Position numbers and translations under genes: made by a program | Shown here: piece by piece, positions 18,955 to 27,887 of the stretch | How the letters are laid out: each line of letters opens with the position of its first letter | Position numbering within the stretch: the stretch's first letter is position 1 | Notes under the pieces: model-generated | The model's database searches: none | What the model was told of the DNA's origin: nothing | Seen by the model: only the letters and a program-made list of their open reading frames with translations | Assembly (NCBI RefSeq): GCF_020667835.1 | Contig: NZ_JAFMPR010000001.1 | Coordinates: 124,001-188,000 of the forward strand | From: Roseibaca sp. Y0-43 | Lineage (GTDB): Bacteria; Pseudomonadota; Alphaproteobacteria; Rhodobacterales; Rhodobacteraceae | Length of the DNA stretch: 64,000 nucleotides | Direction of reading: 5' to 3'

Positions 18955-20118
18955 TCAGGCCAGCTGCGCCGCAATCCGGCGCGCGGTGTCCCTTGCCACT
19001 TGGTCCATCTGCTGCACGGTTTCAAGCGCGCATACCGGCGCAGTCAGGCGGGAATCGGTCAAAAGCGTGTCAATCGTGCGGTCGACCAGCTCCGCCATCT
19101 GCAAGAAGCGCAAGCGGCGGGCGATGAATTCATCGAGCGCCACCTCTTTGGCGGCGTTGAACACCGCACCCGCATGGCCGCGCAACTCCATCACCTGCTG
19201 CGCCAAGCGCAGGGCGGGGAAGCGGTCGGGATCGGGGGCCTCGAATGTCAGTTGTCCCATGGCCGCCAGATCCAGCCGTGCGACCGGCAGATGCGCGCGC
19301 TCGGGCCAGTTCAGCGCATAACCGATGGCATGGCGCATGTCGGGCGGGCCAAGATGCGCCATTTGCGCCCCGTCGCGGAACCCGACCATCGCGTGGATGA
19401 TGGATTGCGGATGCACCAGTACCTCTATTTGCGACGGCTCCAGCCCGAAGAATTCGCGCGTCTCGATCAATTCCAGCGCCTTGTTGAACAGGGTCGCGCT
19501 GTCGATAGTAATGCGTTGGCCCATCGACCAGTTGGGGTGGGTCTGTGCCTGCTCCAGCGTCGCGCCTTCAAGCTGCTCTTTCGACCAAGTGCGGAACGGG
19601 CCGCCCGATGCGGTGATGATGACGCGCTCGACCGCCGCCATGTCTTCGCCGACAAGCGCCTGAAACACGGCGGAATGTTCTGAATCGACCGGCAGGATGC
19701 GCGCGCCGTGGCGCGCGGCCTCTGCCATCAGCAACGGCCCGGCGGTGACAAGCGATTCCTTGTTGGCCAGCGCCAGCGTCGCGCCTTGGGCGAGCGCGCG
19801 AAAGCCCGGCTCTAGCCCGGCGGCGCCGACAATGGCGGACATGACCCAATCGGCGGGGCGGCTTGCGGCGTCGATCAGTGCTTGTGTGCCTGCCGCGACC
19901 TCGGTGCCGCTGCCCGCAAGCGCTGCGCGTAGGTCGTCCAGACACTCGTCATAGGCAGTTACGGCCAGTTCGGCGCGCAAGCGACGCGCCTGTTCGGCCA
20001 GCCGTGCGATATTGCGCCCGCCGGTCAGCGCCACGACCTGAATATCGGGGCGCGCGCGCAGCAGATCGAACGTGCTCTCGCCGATAGAGCCGGTCGCGCC
20101 GAAAACAGAAACCCGCAT
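18955..20118 (-). CDS. dxr: 1-deoxy-D-xylulose-5-phosphate reductoisomerase
   Basis: A 387-residue NADPH- and metal-dependent enzyme, second step of the MEP isoprenoid pathway (DXP to MEP). Motifs are GATGSIGEST at the nucleotide site, ALANKESLVTAG, the metal and substrate region VDSEHSAVFQ, TASGGPFR and NWSMGQRITIDSATL. ATG 20118 is chosen; the frame runs open to 20400 within cdsA. The cdsA stop and the dxr start share one base (TGATG), indicating translational coupling. Its product feeds undecaprenyl diphosphate made by uppS two genes upstream. Confidence 0.97.
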   Translation of the reverse strand: MRVSVFGATGSIGESTFDLLRARPDIQVVALTGGRNIARLAEQARRLRAELAVTAYDECLDDLRAALAGSGTEVAAGTQALIDAASRPADWVMSAIVGAAGLEPGFRALAQGATLALANKESLVTAGPLLMAEAARHGARILPVDSEHSAVFQALVGEDMAAVERVIITASGGPFRTWSKEQLEGATLEQAQTHPNWSMGQRITIDSATLFNKALELIETREFFGLEPSQIEVLVHPQSIIHAMVGFRDGAQMAHLGPPDMRHAIGYALNWPERAHLPVARLDLAAMGQLTFEAPDPDRFPALRLAQQVMELRGHAGAVFNAAKEVALDEFIARRLRFLQMAELVDRTIDTLLTDSRLTAPVCALETVQQMDQVARDTARRIAAQLA

Positions 20119-20897
20119 CAAACCCCCAGAAGCCCGGTTTGCGCCAGCACGAGTTCGACCAGCGCGGCGGCGATCAGCGCATCGAACCGGTCCATGACAC
20201 CGCCATGACCGGGGATCAGGTTCGAGCTGTCCTTGACGCCCGCGTGCCGCTTGATCGCGCTTTCGGCAATGTCGCCGCCCTGCCCGGCCATGGTAATCAG
20301 CACAGAGGCCACGATCAGCCCCGCGCCCGCCCCCAATACCGGCATGAAGCCCAGCGCGATAACCACCGCCGTCACCCATCCCGCCACGGTGCCGGACCAT
20401 GTTTTCTTAGGGCTGACACGCGGCCAGAGCTTTGGCCCGCCCAAGATACGGCCCGCGAAATAGCCCGAGATGTCAGAGCCCACGACCAGCGCCACAAGCC
20501 ACAGCACCCAAAGCGCGCCATACTCGCCGCGCAGCGCGATCAGGCCCAGCCCGGCGAACAGCACCAACCCGGCATACGCCCCGGCGACAACGCGGTCCTT
20601 GGGGAAGCGCCATGCCAGAAGCACTGCAACCAGCGCGGTCAGCGCGACCAGCACCAGCCCGTCAAAGCGCCATGTGAAGACCGCCAGCACAACGGCTGCG
20701 GTAAAGCCTGCGGCCTCTGCCTTGCCGAAGGGGGCGGACGGGTCGAGCATCCGGGTCAGCTCCCAGATCATCAGGCCCGACAGGATGCAGACCAGCCCGA
20801 CAAACAGCGGCCCGCCTAACCAGATCGCGCCCGCGCCAAGCCCGGCCATCGCCGCGCCGGACAAGGCCCGCGCGCGCAGGTCGGAAAACTCGGCCAC
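20118..20897 (-). CDS. cdsA: Phosphatidate cytidylyltransferase
   Basis: A 259-residue multi-pass inner-membrane enzyme that makes CDP-diacylglycerol from phosphatidate and CTP. At least six hydrophobic helices are visible. The CDP-alcohol/CdsA signature is complete near the C-terminus: SAIKRHAGVKDSSNLIPGHG followed by GVMDRFD. It starts 2 bases after the uppS stop and overlaps dxr by one base. Confidence 0.95.
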   Translation of the reverse strand: MAEFSDLRARALSGAAMAGLGAGAIWLGGPLFVGLVCILSGLMIWELTRMLDPSAPFGKAEAAGFTAAVVLAVFTWRFDGLVLVALTALVAVLLAWRFPKDRVVAGAYAGLVLFAGLGLIALRGEYGALWVLWLVALVVGSDISGYFAGRILGGPKLWPRVSPKKTWSGTVAGWVTAVVIALGFMPVLGAGAGLIVASVLITMAGQGGDIAESAIKRHAGVKDSSNLIPGHGGVMDRFDALIAAALVELVLAQTGLLGV

Positions 20898-20899
20898 GG

Positions 20900-21646
20900 T
20901 TACTTCACCCCGCCGAAACGGCGTTCGCGCAACCCGTATTCATGTAGGATGTCGGCCATGGTCTGCGGCGTGAAATCGGGCCACAGAACCTGGGTGAACA
21001 CGTATTCCGAATAGGCCGCCTGCCACAGCAGGTAGTTCGAGACCCGCGTTTCACCCGAGGTGCGCACCACAAGGTCGGGGTCGGGCAGATCGCGCGTGTC
21101 AAGATAGCGTGCAAAGCTCGCATCAGTCACGCTATCGGGGTCCAGCTTGCCCGCCGCCACATCGCGCGCGGCGGCGCGCACGGCGCGGGCGATCTCGTCC
21201 CGGCCACCGTAATTGATGGCAACGGTCAGGTGCACGCGGTCGTTCTGGGCGGTTTCGGCCTCGACATTGTCGAACAGGGTTTGCAGCTTCGGGTCCAGCC
21301 GCTTGCGGTCGCCGATGATGCGCATCCGCACGCCTTCGCGCTTCATGCGCCCGGCTTCGCGGCGGATATAGCGGGCAAAGAGCGACATCAGCCCCAGCAC
21401 TTCCTCGGTCGAGCGTTTCCAGTTCTCGGTCGAGAAGGCGTAAAGCGTCAGGTAGCGGATGCCTATGTCGGGGCAAGCATCGACCAATTCGCGCACGCGC
21501 TCGGCGCCCTTGCGGTGGCCAACAAGCCGCGGCCAGCCACGGTTCGTGGCCCAGCGCCCGTTGCCGTCCATAATAACGGCAACATGCAGCTTATTCTGCA
21601 AGGCCGGGTCGCCGGCACTGTCGTCGTGGCTTTGGTCGAATGTCAT
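20900..21646 (-). CDS. uppS: Undecaprenyl diphosphate synthase (di-trans,poly-cis type)
   Basis: A 248-residue cis-prenyltransferase that builds the C55 lipid carrier for peptidoglycan and O-antigen. The catalytic Asp lies in VAVIMDGNGRWATNRGWPR; YLTLYAFSTENWKRS and the C-terminal DLVVRTSGETRVSNYLLWQ plus EYVFT are the usual signatures. The N-terminal extension before MDGNGRW is about 25 residues. It is embedded between frr and cdsA. Confidence 0.96.
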   Translation of the reverse strand: MTFDQSHDDSAGDPALQNKLHVAVIMDGNGRWATNRGWPRLVGHRKGAERVRELVDACPDIGIRYLTLYAFSTENWKRSTEEVLGLMSLFARYIRREAGRMKREGVRMRIIGDRKRLDPKLQTLFDNVEAETAQNDRVHLTVAINYGGRDEIARAVRAAARDVAAGKLDPDSVTDASFARYLDTRDLPDPDLVVRTSGETRVSNYLLWQAAYSEYVFTQVLWPDFTPQTMADILHEYGLRERRFGGVK

Positions 21647-21673
21647 GTCGCTTTGCCCAATGGACCCACAGGC

Positions 21674-22237
21674 CTAAACCTGCATGATCTCTTCTTGCTT
21701 GTTGTCCAGCGCGGCATCGACCTTGCCGATATAGGCATTGGTCAATTCCTGGATTTCCTCGGACCAAAGTTTCTGTTCATCCTCGGACATGCCGGCGGCC
21801 TTGGCTTTCTTCAGCTGGTCCATCCCGTCGCGGCGCACGTTACGCACAGCCACGCGCGCACTTTCGGCATATTGCGCGGCGACCTTGCTCAGCTCGCGGC
21901 GGCGCTCTTCGTTCAATTCCGGGATCGGCAGCATGATGATGGTGCCGTTCAGCTGCGGGTTGATGCCAAGACCGGATTCGCGGATGGCCTTTTCGACCTT
22001 GCCGACCATCGACTTGTCCCAGATGTTGATCGTGACCATGCGCGGCTCTGGCACGTTGACGGTGCCAAGCTGGTTGATCGGCGTGTTCTGGCCATAGGCC
22101 TCTACCATGATCGGGTCGAGCATGGACGCCGACCCGCGCCCGGTGCGCAAAGAGGCGAATTCGGTCTTGAGCGCCGACATCGCGCCTTCCATGCGGCGTT
22201 TCAGATCGTCCAGATCAATCTCAATCTCGTCAGACAT
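21674..22237 (-). CDS. frr: Ribosome recycling factor
   Basis: A 187-residue tRNA-mimicking protein that, with EF-G, splits post-termination ribosomes. Typical segments are [56 protein letters not shown] and the C-terminal coiled coil with [20 protein letters not shown]. It lies 85 bases downstream of pyrH in the conserved pyrH-frr order. Confidence 0.97.
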   Translation of the reverse strand: MSDEIEIDLDDLKRRMEGAMSALKTEFASLRTGRGSASMLDPIMVEAYGQNTPINQLGTVNVPEPRMVTINIWDKSMVGKVEKAIRESGLGINPQLNGTIIMLPIPELNEERRRELSKVAAQYAESARVAVRNVRRDGMDQLKKAKAAGMSEDEQKLWSEEIQELTNAYIGKVDAALDNKQEEIMQV

Positions 22238-22322
22238 GCCTGTTCTTGTCCTTCTTTGCGGGCACTGCGCGCAACCGCCCTGCCCCTTGATACAGAAAAG
22301 TTAACTGCCGGGATAGCCCGCG

Positions 22323-23066
22323 CTAGCGATGCACGATCGTATGTGGCCCCTCGCCCGCCAGAATACTGCGAAACCCGCCCGGCTGGTCCAGTTCGAACAC
22401 GATGATCGGCAGGTTGTTGTCGCGCGCCAGCGCCAGCGCGCTGGTATCCATGACCTTCAGGTTACGGGCAAGCGCCTCGTCATAGGTGATCTTGTCGTAG
22501 CGCTTGGCGTCGGCGTGCTGGCGCGGGTCTTTGTCATAGACCCCGTCGACACCGTTCTTGCCCATGAAGATCGCATCACAGGCCATTTCGCTGGCACGCA
22601 GGGCCGCGGCGGTGTCGGTGGTGAAATAGGGGTTGCCGGTGCCCGCGGTGAAGATGCAGACACGCTTCTTTTCCAGATGGCGCACGGCGCGGCGGCGGAT
22701 ATAGGGCTCGCATATCTGGTCCATGGGGATAGCGCTGATGACGCGCGTGAACACCCCAAGGCTTTCAAGTGCTGCCTGCATGGCCAGCGCGTTCATTACG
22801 GTGGCCAGCATTCCCATGTAGTCGGCGGTGGTGCGCTCCATCCCCTGTGCAGAGCCTTGCAAGCCGCGAAAGATGTTGCCGCCGCCGATGACAAGGCAGA
22901 TCTCGACCCCCATTTCATGCACCGCCTTCACCTCTCGGGCGATGCGGGCCACGGTGGGCGGGTGCAGGCCATAGCCCTGATCCCCCATCAACGCCTCGCC
23001 CGAGACTTTCAGCATGACACGTTTGTAATTCGGTGCGTCGGCTGGGGTCGGGGCTGGGTCGGTCAT
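22323..23066 (-). CDS. pyrH: UMP kinase
   Basis: A 247-residue amino-acid-kinase-fold enzyme, allosterically controlled by GTP and UTP in the family, that makes UDP from UMP. Seen are [20 protein letters not shown], the [13 protein letters not shown] stretch, [17 protein letters not shown] and [12 protein letters not shown] 23066 is taken because GGAAGGA precedes it; the frame stays open into the miaA region. The usual upstream tsf and rpsB are not here; instead divergent miaA begins about 100 bases away. Confidence 0.96.
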   Translation of the reverse strand: MTDPAPTPADAPNYKRVMLKVSGEALMGDQGYGLHPPTVARIAREVKAVHEMGVEICLVIGGGNIFRGLQGSAQGMERTTADYMGMLATVMNALAMQAALESLGVFTRVISAIPMDQICEPYIRRRAVRHLEKKRVCIFTAGTGNPYFTTDTAAALRASEMACDAIFMGKNGVDGVYDKDPRQHADAKRYDKITYDEALARNLKVMDTSALALARDNNLPIIVFELDQPGGFRSILAGEGPHTIVHR

Positions 23067-23169
23067 CGGGGTTCCTTCCATGGGCGCGGGCTGGGTCGCG
23101 GCGCGGGCGCTTTCATCCGGCGCGAAAATGTCGGAAAACGCCACAAGGTTCAACGTGAAAGCGAGGCGA

Positions 23170-24066
23170 ATGCCCGAAATTGACGCAGCCCTTGCCGCGA
23201 TGCGCAGCGATCCGCCGCCCGTGGACCGCCCTGTGCTGCTGGCGGGGCCGACCGCCAGCGGGAAATCGGCGCTTGCGCTGGCCTTGGCCGAAGCGCAGGG
23301 GCGGGTTGTGGTCAATGCCGATGCGCTCCAGGTCTATGACATGTGGCAGGTGCTGACCGCGCGCCCCGACGCCGCCGACTGCGCACGCGCACCGCACCTG
23401 CTTTATGGCTGCGTGGGCGCGGATGCCGAGTGGTCGGTCGGCCACTGGCTGCGCGCGATGGCCGATCTTTTGGCGCAGCACCCGAACCCGGTTATCGTGG
23501 GGGGCACCGGGCTATACTTTCGTGCCCTGACCGAAGGGCTGGCCGAAATCCCGCCCACCCCTGCCGCGATCCGGGCAGAGGCCGATGCCTATCTGGCCCG
23601 CGCGGGGCTGGACGCGATGCTGCGCGATCTGGATGGCGACACCGCCGCGCGCATCGACCGCCAGAACCCCGCCCGCGTGCAACGCGCATGGGAGGTGCAG
23701 CGCGCCACCGGCCAAGGTCTGGCCGCATGGCAAGAGCAGACGCCGCCGCCGATCCTGCCCCTGTCGCAGACGGCGCCCTTCGTCATGCTGCCACAGCCCG
23801 ATTGGTCAGCCCGGCGAATCGCCACGCGCTTCGAGTCGATGATCGCGCAAGGGGCGCTGAAAGAGGTGCGCGCCGTGCTGCCGATCTGGCAGGCACGCGC
23901 GCCATGGGCCAAGGCGATCGGCGCGCCGGAACTGGTGGCGCATCTGCAAGGCCATATCTCGTTGTCCGAGGCGGTGGATGCCGCAACACTTGCCACGCGC
24001 CAATACGCGAAACGTCAGCGCACATGGTTCCGGGCGCGGATGTCGGGCTGGGTGCGGCTACTCTGA
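23170..24066 (+). CDS. miaA: tRNA dimethylallyltransferase
   Basis: A 298-residue enzyme that adds a dimethylallyl group to A37 of tRNAs reading UNN codons. The P-loop is [11 protein letters not shown]; the DXXQ-like segment is [18 protein letters not shown] and the following [15 protein letters not shown] is diagnostic. ATG 23170 is preceded by GCGAGGCG; earlier in-frame ATGs (23080, 23128) lie in the divergent pyrH 5' region and give non-family residues. It uses DMAPP, a product of the pathway encoded by dxr nearby. The next gene starts 135 bases later. Confidence 0.95.
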   Translation: MPEIDAALAAMRSDPPPVDRPVLLAGPTASGKSALALALAEAQGRVVVNADALQVYDMWQVLTARPDAADCARAPHLLYGCVGADAEWSVGHWLRAMADLLAQHPNPVIVGGTGLYFRALTEGLAEIPPTPAAIRAEADAYLARAGLDAMLRDLDGDTAARIDRQNPARVQRAWEVQRATGQGLAAWQEQTPPPILPLSQTAPFVMLPQPDWSARRIATRFESMIAQGALKEVRAVLPIWQARAPWAKAIGAPELVAHLQGHISLSEAVDAATLATRQYAKRQRTWFRARMSGWVRLL

Positions 24067-24201
24067 GGCGCGCGGCCAGAGTCACTCAATTGCAACGCCC
24101 GCCGACAAAGGCGCGCGCGACTCACGGTTGCGTGAGGATTCGCACTTCCCCTGCCCGATCGCGGTCTTAATCTTGCCGCTATCAGGGGGAAAAAAGACCG
24201 A

Positions 24202-25020
24202 ATGATACGCATTCCAGACCAACCGAAACGCCTGCGCATTCTTCCGATCTCGAAACTCGCGGCAGCGCCGAAATGGCAGCTTGAAACCCTGCGCGCCCTG
24301 CGCGAACCGGTGTTCTACTGGTTCACAGCCGGGCAAGGCCGGATCACGCTGGGCGGCAGCACGCGCGGCTTTCACCCGCATAACGCGATCTATATCCCGC
24401 CGGGCACGATGTATGGCTTTCAGGCCATGACCCGCGCGCAGGGCGTGGCGCTGCATATGGGCGACGCGACCGGTCTGGACCTGCCCGACACGCCCATGCA
24501 CCTGCGCCTGCGCGATGGCACGCAACATACCGAAGTGGCGCAGATCATCGACGCCATTCAACGCGAGCTGGACGGCGCGAAACCCTTTGCCGAACGCGCC
24601 GCGCGCCACCAGGTCGGCCTGCTGGCGATCTGGCTGGAACGCCAGCGCAGCGGCGCGGGTGATGACAGCCCGCGCGGCATGGCTTCGGCGAATGCGAATG
24701 AGCGCCTGACAGCGCGCTACACCGCGCTTCTGGAACGCGAATACGGCTCTGCGCTGAATGTCAGCGATTACGCGCAAGCCCTTGGCGTGACGCCGACCCA
24801 CCTGACCCGCGCCTGCCGGGCAAGCTGTGGGCGCAGCGCGCTGCAACTGATGCAGGAACGCCGCCTGTTCGAAGCCCGCCGCCTGCTGAGCGAAACCGAT
24901 GTGCCCGTGCAGGACATCGCGCGCAGTCTTGGGTTTTCGACGCCGGGGTATTTCTCTCGGGCATTCTCGGCCTCGACCGGGACGGCTCCATCCGTCTACC
25001 GCAAGGCGCGCAACGCCTAA
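24202..25020 (+). CDS. AraC family transcriptional regulator
   Basis: A 272-residue regulator. The N-terminal half is a cupin-like ligand-binding domain ([20 protein letters not shown] at about residues 52-71); the C-terminal 100 residues carry two helix-turn-helix motifs, [20 protein letters not shown] and [20 protein letters not shown], the latter followed by the typical [14 protein letters not shown]. The ligand and targets are unknown. It is preceded by AGGGGG just upstream of ATG 24202 and overlaps the small DUF2256 gene tail to tail by 4 bases. Confidence 0.9.
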   Translation: MIRIPDQPKRLRILPISKLAAAPKWQLETLRALREPVFYWFTAGQGRITLGGSTRGFHPHNAIYIPPGTMYGFQAMTRAQGVALHMGDATGLDLPDTPMHLRLRDGTQHTEVAQIIDAIQRELDGAKPFAERAARHQVGLLAIWLERQRSGAGDDSPRGMASANANERLTARYTALLEREYGSALNVSDYAQALGVTPTHLTRACRASCGRSALQLMQERRLFEARRLLSETDVPVQDIARSLGFSTPGYFSRAFSASTGTAPSVYRKARNA

Positions 25021-25166
25021 GCGCGCTTGCGCTCGCCGCGGCAGCGGTCAGAGCAATAGCGCACCTCGTCCCAGACCTTGGCCCATTTCTTGCGCCATGT
25101 GAACGGGCGGCCACAGGTGGCGCAGGTCTTGGTCGGCAAATCGGCTTTCTTGGTGTGTTTGGGCAT
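25017..25166 (-). CDS. DUF2256 family zinc-ribbon protein, 49 residues
   Basis: A very small basic protein. Four cysteines in CATC and CSDRC spacing (CxxC at residues 15-18, then C38 and C42) fit a treble-clef zinc site; the core [20 protein letters not shown] then EVRYCSDRC is the DUF2256 pattern. The function is unknown. In many genomes DUF2256 proteins are encoded close to photolyase or cryptochrome genes, as here (photolyase at 25760). It ends 4 bases inside the convergent AraC gene. Confidence 0.85.
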   Translation of the reverse strand: MPKHTKKADLPTKTCATCGRPFTWRKKWAKVWDEVRYCSDRCRGERKRA

Positions 25167-25325
25167 GGCGTGTCTCTGGCTTGCGGCAAAGATATGCCGC
25201 CGCGCGCGCCGGTCCACAGCAGTCGCATGACGATATTCGAATGTTATGCTTGATCTGTGGCAGAATGCCGCGCATCCTGACCCGGCGGGCCGCAGAAGGG
25301 CGCCCCGCTTTCTGGGAGGAAAACC

Positions 25326-25763
25326 ATGCACAAGATCATCCGCGCCAGCGTTGCCGCGACCTTGCTTGCCATCGCGCCACTGGCCGCTTGGGCTGAAGGC
25401 GCGAAAGTTGCCATTCATGTCGATGAAGAAAGCATTCAGACCATGAACATGGCGCTGAACAACGCCGCCAATATCATCAAGCATTACGAAGGGCTTGGCC
25501 AAGAGGTCACCGTCGAGATCGTCACCTACGGCCCCGGCCTGCACATGCTGCGCGCCGATACCTCGCCGGTCAGCGAACGTATCTCGCAAATGGGGCTGAC
25601 GCATGACAACCTCAGCTTTTCTGCCTGCCTGAACACCGTTCAAGCCATGCAGCAACGCGCGCAGACCGAAATCACGCTGCTGCCCGAGGCCAATACCGTG
25701 CCCTCTGGCGCCGTGCGCCTGATGGAATTGCAATACGAAGGCTATGCTTACCTGCGGCCCTAA
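25326..25763 (+). CDS. DsrE/DsrF-like family protein, secreted
   Basis: A 145-residue protein with a Sec signal peptide ([20 protein letters not shown] then AWAEGA, cut after AWA). The mature part has the DsrE-like alpha/beta pattern: [10 protein letters not shown], a helix with [12 protein letters not shown], then [34 protein letters not shown] and [19 protein letters not shown] single Cys (in FSACLNT) occupies the place of the sulfur-handling Cys of the family. The role in the periplasm is not established. A GGAGGAAAACC site precedes ATG 25326. The 3' end overlaps the convergent photolyase gene by 4 bases. Confidence 0.85.
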   Translation: MHKIIRASVAATLLAIAPLAAWAEGAKVAIHVDEESIQTMNMALNNAANIIKHYEGLGQEVTVEIVTYGPGLHMLRADTSPVSERISQMGLTHDNLSFSACLNTVQAMQQRAQTEITLLPEANTVPSGAVRLMELQYEGYAYLRP

Positions 25764-27274
25764 AGGTCGAAGCTAAGCTGCGCAGGATCGGGCCGTTTGC
25801 GCAAAGCGGCCCGTTTTGCCCCCGCGCTGCTGCGGTCTGTGTCGCGCGCGCGTGACGCGTGCTTGACCGCGATCGCACGGGCCGTCTGACCGAAGCCCGC
25901 ATCCTTGCGCAAGCCCCACATCACATCGCGCGCGTGGCGCGCCGCTTGCGCCAGATCGACCACCGGCGCGGGGTAGCGCGCGCCCAGGATTTGCCCCGCA
26001 TTCGGCGCGGTCCAAGGTTCGTGCAGGTGTTCCCCTGCAATCCCCTTTAACTCCGGCACCCAAGCCCGGATGAAGCGTCCGTCCGGATCTTGGTCATGGC
26101 CCTGTTTGACAGGGTTATAAATGCGCAGCGTGTTGATCCCCGTCGTGCCCGACTGCATCTGGACCTGGCTCCAGTGAATGCCGGGTTCGTAATCGGTGAA
26201 GCGCCGCGCCAGCACCGCGCCGGTATCGCGCCAATCCAGCCACAGGTGATAGCTGGCAAAGCTCATCAGCATGGCGCGCATCCTGAAATTCAGCCAGCCC
26301 GTGGCCATCAGGTAGCGCATACAGGCATCGACAAAGGGCACGCCCGTCTGCCCCTCTGCCCAAGCCTGCAAACGCGCGGCGTCGGTGCCGCGCAAGCCCT
26401 CATGCGCCGGATGCAGGCAGCGGTGTTCCAGTTGCGGCTCATCTTCCAGCTTTTGGATGAAATGGTCGCGCCACGCCAAGCGCTTGGCAAAGCTGGTCAT
26501 GCTGGCCTTCCAGCCGGGGCGATCGGTGGGTGTGGATTGGCGCGCCAGTTCGACCTCGCGCACCGACAAAACGCCCAGCGCCAGATAGGGCGACAGGCGC
26601 GAGCAGGCGCGCTCGCCAGTCACGGGCGAGGACATGCCCGCGCGGTAGGTTTCGGCGCGCGTGGCCAGAAAGCTGTGGAGCGTGGCGCGCGCGGCCTTGT
26701 GCGTGCCGGTTTGCCTGTGCGCGCAAGGGTCGGGCTTCATGCCCAAGGCGCGGGCATCGGGCAAGCGGTCGGGCAGGTCGGTGGTGCAAATCGGCTCTAA
26801 CGCGGCGGGGGGTGCGGCCACACCCTGACGGATGAACGCATTGCGCGCGCCCTGCCAGCCGTCGCGGCTGCGCAGACGGCGCACCACGGCGCATTGTGGT
26901 AGTTCCTGCCAGTCGATTCCCACCTCTCGTGCCCAAGCCGCGACCCGCTTGTCGCGCGCATAGGTCCATGCGTTGCCGATTTCCTCGTGGCTTAGGATGC
27001 GGCTTACCCCGTACCGCTTGCACAGCCGCGCCAGTTCCGCCACCGCATCCCCCTTTCGGATGACAAGCGGCTGCCCGAGCGCCGCAAGTTCCCCACGCAA
27101 GCTGCCCAAGGCTTCGGTGGTAAAGGCCCATTGCCGGGCAGAGCTGTCGGGCAGCGCCCAATACTCTGGTTCTATTATATAAACCGGCAGAACGCGCGGC
27201 CCGGCCATGGCCAGCGCGGGATGGTCGGTGATCCGCAAATCTCGTTTAAACCAAAGGAGGACAGGCGCGCTCAT
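25760..27274 (-). CDS. Cryptochrome/deoxyribodipyrimidine photolyase family protein
   Basis: A 504-residue FAD flavoprotein that would repair cyclobutane pyrimidine dimers with blue light, or act as a cryptochrome. The N-terminal Rossmann domain starts [16 protein letters not shown]; the FAD-binding helical domain shows [20 protein letters not shown], then [20 protein letters not shown] and [17 protein letters not shown]. No four-Cys iron-sulfur signature is seen in the C-terminus, which argues against the CryB/PhrB iron-sulfur subfamily. ATG 27274 follows the in-frame ATG 27310 and is chosen because it gives [15 protein letters not shown] possible LexA box lies 44 bases upstream. Confidence 0.9.
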   Translation of the reverse strand: MSAPVLLWFKRDLRITDHPALAMAGPRVLPVYIIEPEYWALPDSSARQWAFTTEALGSLRGELAALGQPLVIRKGDAVAELARLCKRYGVSRILSHEEIGNAWTYARDKRVAAWAREVGIDWQELPQCAVVRRLRSRDGWQGARNAFIRQGVAAPPAALEPICTTDLPDRLPDARALGMKPDPCAHRQTGTHKAARATLHSFLATRAETYRAGMSSPVTGERACSRLSPYLALGVLSVREVELARQSTPTDRPGWKASMTSFAKRLAWRDHFIQKLEDEPQLEHRCLHPAHEGLRGTDAARLQAWAEGQTGVPFVDACMRYLMATGWLNFRMRAMLMSFASYHLWLDWRDTGAVLARRFTDYEPGIHWSQVQMQSGTTGINTLRIYNPVKQGHDQDPDGRFIRAWVPELKGIAGEHLHEPWTAPNAGQILGARYPAPVVDLAQAARHARDVMWGLRKDAGFGQTARAIAVKHASRARDTDRSSAGAKRAALRKRPDPAQLSFDL

Positions 27275-27317
27275 GGGGCGAAGATGTATCGCGGCGCGGC
27301 CTGCGGTCAAGCAGATT

Positions 27318-27332
27318 GTTCACCTTATGTTC
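27318..27332 (+). promoter_or_regulatory. Possible LexA (SOS) box
   Basis: GTTC-N7-GTTC, the direct-repeat LexA consensus known for Rhodobacter and related alphaproteobacteria, with spacer ACCTTAT. It lies between the divergent photolyase and CAP-domain genes. A 14-base palindrome CTTATGTTCATAAG (27324-27337) overlaps it. One or two chance matches to this 8-base consensus are expected in 64 kb, so position is the main support. Confidence 0.4.
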
Positions 27333-27389
27333 ATAAGTGTCACGCAGGATTGTGACTGCCCGCTGCGGCAAACCATGCTAAGCGAAAGG

Positions 27390-27833
27390 ATGCGGTTTCT
27401 TGTTCTGGCTCTTGCTCTGTTTGGTACGCCTGCACTGGCCTGCGCCCCCGTGGCGGCGCCAGAGGCAGAGGTGCATCTGGCCAGCATCAACGCCGCGCGG
27501 GCAAGTGCGGGGCTTGGGCCGCTGGCGCTGGATGCAGGCCTGTCGCGCATGGCGCAATCCCATGCCTGCGACATGGCCGACCGTGGGTATTTCGCCCATA
27601 CCGCCCCCGATGGTAGCGGGCTGGTCGAACGCGCGCGCGGCGTGGGCCTGTCAGGCTTTTGCCAACTGGCCGAGAATATCGCGCGCGGGCAGCGCGATAT
27701 TCCGACGGTCATGCGCATCTGGCTGAACTCTCCGGGCCACCGCGCCAACCTGCTCGATCCGGGGCTGACGCATGTGGGGCTTGGCCGGGCACCGGGGCCG
27801 CATTGGGTGCAGGTGTTTGGCGGCGGCTGCTGA
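27390..27833 (+). CDS. CAP-domain (SCP-like) secreted protein
   Basis: A 147-residue exported protein with signal peptide MRFLVLALALFGTPALACAP. The CAP domain covers the rest: HLASINAARASAGLGPLALD, LSRMAQSHACDMADRGYFAH with the conserved His, LAENIARG and WLNSPGHRANLLDPGLTHVG with the second His, ending in WVQVFGGGC. Bacterial members are secreted and of uncertain function. Several cysteines suggest disulfides. ATG 27390 is chosen because it starts the signal peptide; ATG 27375 is a less likely alternative. It is followed by pepN after 54 bases. Confidence 0.88.
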   Translation: MRFLVLALALFGTPALACAPVAAPEAEVHLASINAARASAGLGPLALDAGLSRMAQSHACDMADRGYFAHTAPDGSGLVERARGVGLSGFCQLAENIARGQRDIPTVMRIWLNSPGHRANLLDPGLTHVGLGRAPGPHWVQVFGGGC

Positions 27834-27887
27834 TTGCACCCGCGCGGGGCTTGCACTACCTCTGGGCCAAACCGCATGGAGGATATG

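Noticed and set aside
17407-19683. 758-residue plus-strand frame opposite rseP and dxr
   Set aside because: It covers two conserved minus-strand genes, and its composition (Arg, Gln, His, Gly) is typical of an antisense shadow.
25235-25242. ATTCGAAT palindrome between the DUF2256 and DsrE-like genes
   Set aside because: Eight bases only; expected by chance in a window of this size.
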